Assembly: GCA_900772745.1 (NCBI GenBank)
Contig: CAAGRV010000207.1
Location: forward strand, 1-11,934
Direction: 5' to 3'
Origin: Clostridia bacterium
GTDB lineage: Bacteria > Bacillota > Clostridia > Christensenellales > UBA3700
DNA length: 11,934 nucleotides
Shown: positions 1 to 6,891 of the stretch, piece after piece
How positions within the stretch are numbered: the stretch's first letter is position 1
How the letters are laid out: the number at the start of each line of letters is the position of its first letter
Program-made: the position numbers and the translations under genes
Notes under the pieces: generated by a model
What the model was told of the DNA's origin: nothing
The model's database searches: none
What the model saw: the letters and a program-made list of their open reading frames with translations, nothing else

Positions 1-68
1 AAAATGTATATTATAAACGTAAATTGATTTAATTGCAATATCTAAGGCAAAAATCCTTGAAAATATAT

Positions 69-97
69 CAAAAAGTCGATACATATCGAGATTTTTG
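69..97. terminator. Weak hairpin with flanking A and T runs, possible bidirectional terminator
   Basis: TCGATA (76-81) and TATCGA (84-89) are inverted copies, preceded by a run of five A and followed shortly by a run of five T, so the outer CAAAAA and TTTTTG can also pair across a small bulge. This arrangement resembles an intrinsic terminator of an upstream gene outside the window. The stem is short and GC-poor and the T run lies partly within the pairing arm, so it could equally be chance in AT-rich DNA. Confidence 0.2.
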
Positions 98-228
98 GAA
101 AAATCAAGTAACAATTTTGCCCGTGATAGAGCAAAATCGAAAGGCAAAAAATGAAAAGAAAAGTGACGAAAAGTGAAAGTATGCACAATATTTATAATAT
201 ACATTTTGTTTTAAGATGGACAAAACTA

Positions 229-258
229 TTGTCATAAAGCCTATAATAGTGTTATAAT
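229..258 (+). promoter_or_regulatory. Predicted sigma-A-type promoter of the polysaccharide operon
   Basis: TTGTCA at 229-234 (five of six bases of the consensus -35) is followed after 18 nt by a perfect TATAAT at 253-258. A TG at 250-251 gives the extended -10 form TGnTATAAT. Transcription would start near 265, about 22 nt before the first ATG at 287, whose AAAGAGG ribosome site is at 274-280. A second TATAAT at 242-247 could be an alternative -10 but has only a poor -35 upstream (TGGACA at 217-222, 19-nt spacer). No other promoter of similar quality was seen between the genes, which fits a single operon. Confidence 0.6.
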
Positions 259-286
259 ATATAAAATATAAGTAAAGAGGCAAACA

Positions 287-1495
287 ATGAATATAAAATT
301 TTCTCCACCTGACATAAGCCAAAGCGAGATTGACCAAGTTGTCGATGCGTTGAAGTCAGGTTGGATTACTACAGGACCAAAGACAAAAGAATTCGAGAGA
401 AGAATTGCAGAATATTGTGGCGTGAGCAAAGCAGTGTGTCTTAATTCGGCAACAGCAGGATTGGAGCTTGTTTTGCGTATTTTGGGCGTAGGTGAGGGAG
501 ATGAAGTCATCACCAGCGCTTACACTTACACTGCCAGCGCAAGCGTGGTAGAACACGTGGGCGCAAAGCTTGTGTTGTGCGACACTGCCAAAGATGGCTA
601 CGAGATGGATTATGACCAACTTGCCACTCTCATCACCGCCAAAACCAAGGTGATTATCCCTGTCGATATTGCGGGCAAGGTATGCGACTATGACCAGTTG
701 TGGAAGATTGTCGAGAGCAAAAAAGATATGTTCAATCCACAAGGCGACATTCAAAAAGCTATCGGCAGAATTGTGCTACTTGCAGATTGTGCGCACAGTT
801 TTGGAGCGAGCAGAAAGGGCGTGATGGCGGGAGCTATCGCAGACTTTTCATCATTTAGTTTCCATGCGGTGAAGAACTTGACTACCGCAGAGGGCGGAGC
901 GGTGACTTGGCGTGATATTCAAGGCATTGACGATGAGTGGTTGTACAAACAATTTATGTTGTGGTCGCTCCACGGACAAAGCAAGGACGCTTTGGCTAAG
1001 ACGCAAATCGGCGCTTGGGAATACGACATTGTTATGTGCGGTCAAAAGTGCAATATGACTGACATTATGGCAGGCATCGGACTTGCCCAACTAGACAGAT
1101 ACCAAGGCTTGCTTGCTCGCAGAAGAGAGATAATCGAGAGATATGACAAGGCATTTGAAGGCATTGCCCAACCAGTGGCGCATTTTGGCGAAGACTGGGC
1201 ATCTAGCGGTCACTTGTATCTTGCCAACGTGTATGGCATAACCGAGCAACAACGCAATGATATTATTATCGAAATGGCTAAGCGTGGCATTGCAACCAAC
1301 GTGCATTACAAGCCACTTCCTATGTTTACCGCATACAAGGCTTTGGGATTCGACATTGCCAATTATCCTAATGCGCATGCAAGATATACACGAGAAGTCA
1401 CTCTTCCATTGCACACGTTGCTGAGCGATGAAGAAGTGGAATATATCATTCACAACTTTGTAGAATGTGTGGAAAAGGTGAAAAATAATGGCTGA
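287..1495 (+). CDS. DegT/DnrJ/EryC1/StrS-family sugar aminotransferase
   Basis: This 402-residue PLP enzyme is expected to transfer an amino group, usually from glutamate, to a nucleotide-linked 4-keto (or 3-keto) sugar in the cytoplasm. Visible family marks are the LNSATAGLEL segment (52-61), the AYTYTASASVVEHVGA stretch (78-93), the ADCAHSFGA motif with Asp167 for the cofactor nitrogen, and FHAVKNLTTAEGGA, whose Lys196 should form the Schiff base. Length is normal. An insertion of roughly 25 residues before ADCAH (about 135-160) occurs, as I recall, in a capsule-associated subgroup. The ATG at 287 follows AAAGAGG by 6 nt. It is the first gene of the operon and overlaps the next by 8 nt, pairing it with a PglC-like transferase, as bacillosamine-type pathways do. 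The 4,6-dehydratase that would make its substrate is not in the window, so the exact amino sugar cannot be named. Confidence 0.93.
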   Translation: MNIKFSPPDISQSEIDQVVDALKSGWITTGPKTKEFERRIAEYCGVSKAVCLNSATAGLELVLRILGVGEGDEVITSAYTYTASASVVEHVGAKLVLCDTAKDGYEMDYDQLATLITAKTKVIIPVDIAGKVCDYDQLWKIVESKKDMFNPQGDIQKAIGRIVLLADCAHSFGASRKGVMAGAIADFSSFSFHAVKNLTTAEGGAVTWRDIQGIDDEWLYKQFMLWSLHGQSKDALAKTQIGAWEYDIVMCGQKCNMTDIMAGIGLAQLDRYQGLLARRREIIERYDKAFEGIAQPVAHFGEDWASSGHLYLANVYGITEQQRNDIIIEMAKRGIATNVHYKPLPMFTAYKALGFDIANYPNAHARYTREVTLPLHTLLSDEEVEYIIHNFVECVEKVKNNG

Positions 1496-2288
1496 GCAAA
1501 ACAACATTTTTGATGAAAACGAAGTCATTATCGACGTCGAGCCTATCAAGGTTGAGCCGTTGAGCGTGGGCAAAGACAATGATGGCGTGACTTGCGATAT
1601 GGACAAATCGGGCAGTGAGCCAAAGGACGAGAATGCTCCAAAATCGGACGAGCCTGTCAACTTTGATGAAGTTATGTCCAAGAAAAAATTTACACTTTTT
1701 GCCAAGCGTGTATTCGATATTGTGGCATCATTTTTGGGCTTGACAGTGCTATTTGTGCCATTTTTGATTGTGGCGATCATCATCAAATGTACGTCCAAAG
1801 GTCCTGTATTTTTCCGCCAAGAAAGAGTGGGTAAAGGTGGCAAAACCTTCCGCATTTTCAAGTTCCGCACTATGGTGGTAGACGCAGAGAAAAAGGGTTT
1901 GCAAATAACGGTGGGCAAAGACAGCCGTGTGACTGGCATTGGCAAGTTTTTGCGCAAGACCAAGATGGACGAACTCCCTCAACTTATCAACGTACTCATC
2001 GGTCAAATGAGCTTTGTAGGTCCAAGACCAGAAGTGCCACACTATGTGGAAATGTACAGCGACTATCAACGCAATATTTTGAGAGTAAAGCCGGGCATTA
2101 CAGAGCTGGCATCTATCGTATATCGTGACGAGAACGAAGTGCTTGCAGGCAGTGATGACCCAGAACAAACATATATCAACGAGATTATGCCAAAGAAGAT
2201 AGAACTCAATATGGAATATATCCAAAAGATGAGTTTTTGGTATGACATCAAGTTGATTTTCAAGACCTTTGCGGCAATATTGAAGTGA
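1488..2288 (+). CDS. Polyprenyl-phosphate sugar-1-phosphate transferase (PglC/WcaJ-type, priming enzyme)
   Basis: This protein of 266 residues should start the repeat unit by moving a sugar-1-phosphate from its UDP carrier to undecaprenyl phosphate at the inner membrane face. The bacterial sugar transferase core begins near residue 73 (KRVFDIVAS) with one hydrophobic re-entrant segment (about 77-99, containing Pro91). It continues through GPVFFRQERVG (105-115), KFRTM (125-129), KMDELPQL (159-166, the Asp161-Glu162 catalytic pair), SFVGPRPE (175-182) and KPGITELASI (201-210). It is the short PglC-like form without the extra N-terminal membrane helices of WcaJ. Unusually, about 62 acidic hydrophilic residues precede the core. 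The ATG at 1488 has AAGGTG at 1475-1480, whereas Met63 (1674) has no ribosome site, so the long form is preferred. It overlaps the aminotransferase gene by 8 nt. Confidence 0.93.
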   Translation: MAEQNNIFDENEVIIDVEPIKVEPLSVGKDNDGVTCDMDKSGSEPKDENAPKSDEPVNFDEVMSKKKFTLFAKRVFDIVASFLGLTVLFVPFLIVAIIIKCTSKGPVFFRQERVGKGGKTFRIFKFRTMVVDAEKKGLQITVGKDSRVTGIGKFLRKTKMDELPQLINVLIGQMSFVGPRPEVPHYVEMYSDYQRNILRVKPGITELASIVYRDENEVLAGSDDPEQTYINEIMPKKIELNMEYIQKMSFWYDIKLIFKTFAAILK

Positions 2289-2295
2289 GGAGAGT

Positions 2296-3315
2296 ATGAA
2301 GGTAACGGTTGGTATAATCGCACTCAATGAAGAGAAAAATATCGGCGAATTGATGTCTAATTTGCTAAGTCAAACTTATGCAAAAAGTGATATTGAAATT
2401 GTGCTGGTAGACAGCGGTTCTAAGGACAATACCAAACAAATAATGCAAGATTTTGCCAAGGAACACCAAGGCGAGTTTTGGAATATCAAAGTGTTGGACA
2501 ATCCAAAAGGCAACCAACCATCAGGCTGGAATGTCGTGATAGACAATGCGGATGGCGAAGTCGTAATCAGACTAGACGCACATTCTATCATTCCCGACGA
2601 TTTTGTAGAAGAGAATGTCAAATGTATACAAAGTGGCGAACACGTGTGTGGCGGTCGCAGACAAAATGTGATCAGAGATACAGCAAAATCCAAAATATTG
2701 TTGGACTTGGCAGAGAATTCTATGTTCGGTAGTGGTGTAGCGCCTTATCGAAGAGAGGCTAGCAAAGAGTATGTCAAGTCAGTGGCGCACGCTTGTTACA
2801 AAAAAGAAGTGTTGGACAAGGTAGGGCATTTTGATGAAAGATTGCCAAGAGCTGAGGACAATGATATGCACTACCGCATAAGACAAGCTGGATACAAAAT
2901 TTGTATGAGCGGAGAAATATATTCCGAATATCTCACACGCCCATCACTCAAAGGTATGCTAAAACAAAAATATGGCAACGGCAAATGGATAGGGGTGGCA
3001 AGCGCTATCAAAACTCCAAAAATGTTTTCGCTATATCACTTTATTCCAATGCTGTTTGTGCTAGGATTGATTGTGGCGACGGCATTGCTCGTGCCTGCAA
3101 TAATTTTGTGGAGCAGTGCTTGGTGGCTAGCCTTGCCATTCTTCGTGGGAGTGGGGGCGTATGTGCTACTTGACTTGCTGTTGTCAGTAAAATCAAGCAT
3201 AGAAGGCAAACAGCCGTTGGGGTTGTTGGTGTTGCCGTGGTTGTTCCCAATGTTGCATATAGCCTATGGTTGGGGTACGATAGTCGGTTTGGTGACAGCG
3301 AAAAAATATAAATAA
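2296..3315 (+). CDS. GT2 glycosyltransferase, ExoA-like, with C-terminal membrane segments
   Basis: This 339-residue family 2 glycosyltransferase probably adds a sugar to the lipid-linked repeat unit at the cytoplasmic membrane face. The N-terminal GT-A domain opens with VTVGIIALNEEKNI and has VLVDSGSKDNT (36-46), a DxH metal/nucleotide motif in RLDAH (92-96) and an acidic AEDND (186-190) placed like the catalytic base. Three hydrophobic stretches follow (about 249-273, 276-297, 308-330), a layout like ExoA of succinoglycan synthesis. The ATG at 2296 follows GAGGAG (2287-2292) by 3 nt, and the gap to the sugar transferase stop is 7 nt. Donor, acceptor and linkage cannot be read from sequence. 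It could be membrane-tethered or help hand the growing chain to the next enzyme. Confidence 0.9.
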   Translation: MKVTVGIIALNEEKNIGELMSNLLSQTYAKSDIEIVLVDSGSKDNTKQIMQDFAKEHQGEFWNIKVLDNPKGNQPSGWNVVIDNADGEVVIRLDAHSIIPDDFVEENVKCIQSGEHVCGGRRQNVIRDTAKSKILLDLAENSMFGSGVAPYRREASKEYVKSVAHACYKKEVLDKVGHFDERLPRAEDNDMHYRIRQAGYKICMSGEIYSEYLTRPSLKGMLKQKYGNGKWIGVASAIKTPKMFSLYHFIPMLFVLGLIVATALLVPAIILWSSAWWLALPFFVGVGAYVLLDLLLSVKSSIEGKQPLGLLVLPWLFPMLHIAYGWGTIVGLVTAKKYK

Positions 3316-3323
3316 GGTGTAGT

Positions 3324-4262
3324 ATGAAAAAAGTTTCTATAATAGTTCCGGTGTATAACGTCGAAAAATATCTTGCTAGGTGTATAGATAGTCTTTTGGC
3401 ACAAACTTATACCAATTTGGAAATTATTTTGGTCAACGATGGCTCGCCCGACAATTCTTTGAGCATATGCAACCAATATGCCCAACAAGATGATAGAATT
3501 GTCGTGGTGGACAAACCAAATGGTGGTCCAAGTAGCGCACGCAATGCCGGTTTGGACAGGGCGAGTGGAGAGCTGATAGGATTCGTGGACAGTGATGACT
3601 ATGTGGACAAGAATATGTTCGAAGTCTTGGTATCCAATATGGAAAAATATGGCGCAAGAGTGTCTCAAATGGGGTGGACAACTTTCGAGGATAAGGTGGA
3701 GTTTACTTATTCCAACAAGTGCAAGCTTGTCAACAAAAATGTGGAAAGATATTTGCTCCAAAACAACAATTTGTATTGTGCTGTACGATATTTGTTTAGT
3801 AAAGAATTGATAGGCGATATAAGATTTGATGAGAATATGAAAAACGCAGAAGACCAAAAATTTATTTACCAAACGTTGGTCAATGCGGATAGTATAGTAT
3901 GCTCAAATTATGTAGGCTATTTTTATTATCAAAACACCAGTTCTCTATCGAATGGAAAAATCAATTCAAATCATTATCGAGATATAGAATATCGAAAGGC
4001 TTTGGTGGAGCAGGTAGCAAAAAACAACAAAAAATATGCAAAAAGTCATCTACTCAATGCATATATGGCATTGTATTATAAAGTGCTTGCTTATGGTACA
4101 ACTTGCGAAGAGGACTTGGCGAAAAAGTATGGAAGGACGGTACGAAAGAACTTTTTTGGATATATGTTTTTGCCGGGATTTGGACTCAAAAAGAGGGTGG
4201 CGGCTATATGTTGTTTGTTGGGCGACAAAGTGAATCGCAAGATTGCAAAAAAGGTGGTTTAA
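3324..4262 (+). CDS. GT2 glycosyltransferase (WcaA/EpsJ-type)
   Basis: This 312-residue protein is a soluble or peripheral family 2 glycosyltransferase. It begins VSIIVPVYNVEKYLARCIDSLLAQTY, followed by ILVNDGSPDNS (35-45), GGPSSARNAGL (67-77), the DxD motif in FVDSDDYV (Asp89, Asp91, Asp92) and a NAEDQKF acidic motif (174-180) at the usual catalytic-base position. The last 110 residues are basic and helical-looking without a clear membrane helix, possibly mediating membrane attachment. The ATG at 3324 follows AAGGTG (3314-3319), which overlaps the stop codon of the previous gene, so translation is probably coupled. Its TAA shares one base with the ATG of the next gene. It is expected to add one sugar of the repeat unit; the sugar is unknown. 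Confidence 0.93.
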   Translation: MKKVSIIVPVYNVEKYLARCIDSLLAQTYTNLEIILVNDGSPDNSLSICNQYAQQDDRIVVVDKPNGGPSSARNAGLDRASGELIGFVDSDDYVDKNMFEVLVSNMEKYGARVSQMGWTTFEDKVEFTYSNKCKLVNKNVERYLLQNNNLYCAVRYLFSKELIGDIRFDENMKNAEDQKFIYQTLVNADSIVCSNYVGYFYYQNTSSLSNGKINSNHYRDIEYRKALVEQVAKNNKKYAKSHLLNAYMALYYKVLAYGTTCEEDLAKKYGRTVRKNFFGYMFLPGFGLKKRVAAICCLLGDKVNRKIAKKVV

Positions 4263-5362
4263 TGAAAAAAATTAAGATTTTGGTGGATGGAATATCAGTA
4301 GGTCTAGGTGGTATTGGCAGTGTGATAATGAGCATTGTCGAAAAGCTGGATATGGAAAAGTTCGAGCCAACGATTTTGTTCACATACGATTCGGCTTATG
4401 AGCCTATTGTCCAACAATTAGGTATCAAAAGTGTAAAAATTTGTCCACTTGGAAAGAGTTTATCTAAGTACAAAAAACAACTGGAAGAAGTGTACAAAAA
4501 TGGCGACTATGACTATGTGTGGGTGAACAATACCGGCAAAGTAAATATTATGATTTTCAAACTTGCCAAAAAATATGGTGTAAAAACTATATCTCATTCA
4601 CACGGAGAAAAACAAGAGTGGTCATTTCTTAAAGGTATTGTGTTTGGTATGATAGAGAAATTCAACCAAAAGGCATTCTACCAAAATGTAGATGTGGCAT
4701 TGGCTTGCTCGGACAATTCGGCAAAATATTTTTACGATACCACTAGAATGGGCGACAAACCAATCTATGTACTGGATAATGCAGTGGACTTGCCTAAGTT
4801 TGCTTTCGATGAAGAGGCGAGAAAACAATATAGAGAACAGCTGGGGTGGACAGACAAGATAATCATCGGAGCTGTGGGTAGAATTTGTACTGTCAAAAAT
4901 CACAAATTGTTGGTGGATGCGTTTGCGAAGTTGGAGAACAAGGGAAAATATAAGTTGGTCATTGTGGGTGGTGGCGAACTGAAAGAAGAACTTGTCAGCC
5001 AAATCGAACAAAACAAGTTGGAAAACAGCGTAGAGCTTTTGGGTGTGCGTAGTGATATACCAAATCTTTTGTCAGCTATGGATATGTACACTTTGCCATC
5101 ACTCAATGAGGGATATTGTGTAAGTTTGATTGAGGCGCATTCCAATGGTTTGACTTGTTTGGTATCAGATTCTGTCAAACGCCCTTGGTATGATGACGAT
5201 ATTCATATCAGCATAACCAATGTAGAAGAGTGGACCAAACAAATGCAAAAGGCAACACTTCATCCACAAAGTGACAGGGTAGCTCAAATGCAAGCTATGG
5301 GATTGGGCATTGACAATATGGTCAACAAATTCCAAAATATTTTGATTGAGAATCTAAAATAG
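4262..5362 (+). CDS. GT4 glycosyltransferase
   Basis: This 366-residue family 4 (GT-B fold) glycosyltransferase has an N-terminal acceptor domain with glycine-rich ISVGLGGIGS (11-20) and SHSHG (111-115). The C-terminal nucleotide-sugar domain has GAVGRICTVKNH (203-214), LVIVGGGEL (232-240), LLGVRSDIPNLLSAMD (259-274) and the retaining EX7E motif (Glu283 and Glu291 in NEGYCVSLIEA). The frame is open from 4103, but that part overlaps the preceding gene. The ATG at 4262 begins the canonical first strand KIKILVDG, shares one base with the preceding TAA and has AGGTGG at 4252-4257, so it is the real start. It probably catalyses a retaining sugar transfer onto the lipid-linked intermediate. Substrates are unknown. 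Confidence 0.92.
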   Translation: MKKIKILVDGISVGLGGIGSVIMSIVEKLDMEKFEPTILFTYDSAYEPIVQQLGIKSVKICPLGKSLSKYKKQLEEVYKNGDYDYVWVNNTGKVNIMIFKLAKKYGVKTISHSHGEKQEWSFLKGIVFGMIEKFNQKAFYQNVDVALACSDNSAKYFYDTTRMGDKPIYVLDNAVDLPKFAFDEEARKQYREQLGWTDKIIIGAVGRICTVKNHKLLVDAFAKLENKGKYKLVIVGGGELKEELVSQIEQNKLENSVELLGVRSDIPNLLSAMDMYTLPSLNEGYCVSLIEAHSNGLTCLVSDSVKRPWYDDDIHISITNVEEWTKQMQKATLHPQSDRVAQMQAMGLGIDNMVNKFQNILIENLK

Positions 5363-5370
5363 AGTAAAAT

Positions 5371-6891
5371 ATGTTGAAGAATAATATACAAAACAGATTT
5401 TTGGTAGAGCTAATATATCTAGCAGTGGCACTTAGTGTGGCAGTGCAGTTTTTTGGCTCACTAGTTTGTTTGTCCAATGGCAGTTATGACTCGTGCAAAG
5501 TATTGTTCTTCAACTTGTATATAGCGTGGGCATTGCTTGTTTGTTATACCATATTTCACAACTTTTATGGCGACTTTTTGTTGTTTACATTCTATATATG
5601 TTTTTTCATATTTTTGATGGGACAAAAAGTTTTTTATTATATTGACGAGGGCGTTTTTTATGAAACATATACTTTCGTATTGATGAAGATGACGCCGTCT
5701 CAATATGTTTTGTTCAACAACTTGATATATATCGCACTGGTAGGAAGTTTTGTAGGGTATGTGTGTTGGAGAAAAATGCCTAAACAAGTGGTGACCACTT
5801 CGCCAACGCCCAAAGAAAGAGTCAATGACGCCAACGAGATTTTTATATTGAGATTGTTGGTCTATGTGACATTCGCTATGTCTATGGTGATGAACTTGAT
5901 GATTATCAAAGCCAAGACTGATGAAGGATATTTGGGAGGTTATCTTATCAATGTAGATATTCCCAATATACTCAAAATAGGCAACTATCTTTTCTTAGGT
6001 TTTGCATTGTTGTTTTTGGCGAAAAAGACGTCCAAGCTTGATATGTGGATAGTGATGGCGATGTTCTTTATCATACAAGGCGGAATGAATTTGCTGGCAG
6101 GCAGAAGAATTATGTTTGTCCAAACCGTGTTGTTTTTTATATGGTATGTCATCATGTACAAGAAATATTATCTAAAACGATTGAAGTTGAGATATTTGGT
6201 GTTGCTCGTAGCTTTTGGCGTGGCGATGATGTTGTTTTTGTACTTTATAGAAGCAGTGAGAGAAAACAAGGAAAATACCAATGGTATATGGGGAGTATTG
6301 AAGAAGTTTATGACATCTACGGGTGGCTCAGATTCGGTCATTGCCAACACAATCGACAAAAAAGAATATTTTTCCAAGTCACCGCTAGTATATTTTTTTG
6401 CGCCACTAGTTGAGACGTTTACTGCCAACCCTGTTATCCGAAAAGCGGGCGAATTCTTTGGATTGCCACCATATGTTGCGTATCCACAAGGATTGGAACA
6501 TTTGGCACAAACCAACAGCTTTTCGCATTGGATATCTTATATCGTTTCCCCAGACTTGTATTTGAAAGGACACGGAATGGGTACTTCGTATATTGCCGAA
6601 TTGTGGTTTGCTTTTGGCGTGGGAGGAGTGCTGGTAGCATCATTGCTTTTGGGTGTGATTGTCAAACAAATAAGTAGGTTGGACAAAAGTGACAATATGT
6701 ACAAAAATGCACTAAAAATGTTCTTTGCATATCAGCTGTTGAGTTTGCCAAGAAGTAGCACTTTGGGGTGGACAAGCGGCTTGCTGTATGTGGGAATATC
6801 GTTTGCAATATTCAAATGTTTGAGTTGGTTGTTTACCTATTCGAAAACAGCTTTGCAGATTGAAAAGGTGGAATATGAAAGAGGGAAGTAA
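5371..6891 (+). CDS. wzy: Wzy-type O-antigen/polysaccharide repeat-unit polymerase
   Basis: This 506-residue integral membrane protein probably polymerises flipped lipid-linked repeat units on the outer face of the membrane. Many hydrophobic segments span most of its length (among them about 12-34, 45-62, 68-88, 115-133, 157-180, 203-217, 225-240, 248-264, 273-293, 412-430 and 467-489). A long polar stretch (295-405) has the expected large external loop character. LAGRR (242-246), EAVREN (294-299), GHGMGTSYIAELWFAFGVGG (400-419) and LPRSST (459-464) resemble conserved parts of the O-antigen polysaccharide polymerase Wzy family, including arginines thought to bind sugar phosphates. The ATG at 5371 is 8 nt after the previous stop and has only a weak ribosome site, so coupling is likely. 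The adjacent flippase supports the assignment. The specific glycan cannot be inferred. Confidence 0.85.
   Translation: MLKNNIQNRFLVELIYLAVALSVAVQFFGSLVCLSNGSYDSCKVLFFNLYIAWALLVCYTIFHNFYGDFLLFTFYICFFIFLMGQKVFYYIDEGVFYETYTFVLMKMTPSQYVLFNNLIYIALVGSFVGYVCWRKMPKQVVTTSPTPKERVNDANEIFILRLLVYVTFAMSMVMNLMIIKAKTDEGYLGGYLINVDIPNILKIGNYLFLGFALLFLAKKTSKLDMWIVMAMFFIIQGGMNLLAGRRIMFVQTVLFFIWYVIMYKKYYLKRLKLRYLVLLVAFGVAMMLFLYFIEAVRENKENTNGIWGVLKKFMTSTGGSDSVIANTIDKKEYFSKSPLVYFFAPLVETFTANPVIRKAGEFFGLPPYVAYPQGLEHLAQTNSFSHWISYIVSPDLYLKGHGMGTSYIAELWFAFGVGGVLVASLLLGVIVKQISRLDKSDNMYKNALKMFFAYQLLSLPRSSTLGWTSGLLYVGISFAIFKCLSWLFTYSKTALQIEKVEYERGK

Larger units (their letters stand above)
1..286. other. AT-rich upstream region without a convincing gene
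   Basis: This leader region carries no open frame I would call a gene; the minus-strand frames overlapping it run into the coding strand of the aminotransferase. It contains the operon promoter (see separate entry), a weak AT-rich hairpin near 69-97, three copies of TATAAT (193-198, 242-247, 253-258) and a short direct repeat GAAAAGTGA at 158-166 and 168-176. No riboswitch-like structure is evident. The predicted 5' leader of the operon is only about 20 nt, leaving no room for one after the assigned promoter. Confidence 0.6.

Noticed and set aside
151..237. Small plus-strand open frame of 28 codons with an AAAGG about 6 nt upstream
   Set aside because: It ends inside the -35 box of the predicted operon promoter, has no recognisable composition such as a leader or signal peptide, and could easily arise by chance in this AT-rich stretch.
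1091..1963. 290-codon open frame on the minus strand
   Set aside because: It lies antisense across the well-supported aminotransferase and sugar transferase genes, its translation has no recognisable motif, and there is no promoter or ribosome-site support.
4103..4261. Upstream extension of the GT4 gene
   Set aside because: It overlaps the end of the preceding glycosyltransferase in another frame, and the fold begins at the ATG at 4262, which has its own ribosome site.
6860..6874. TTG start for the flippase
   Set aside because: The ATG at 6875 has AAGGTGG at the right distance, while the TTG has no ribosome site.
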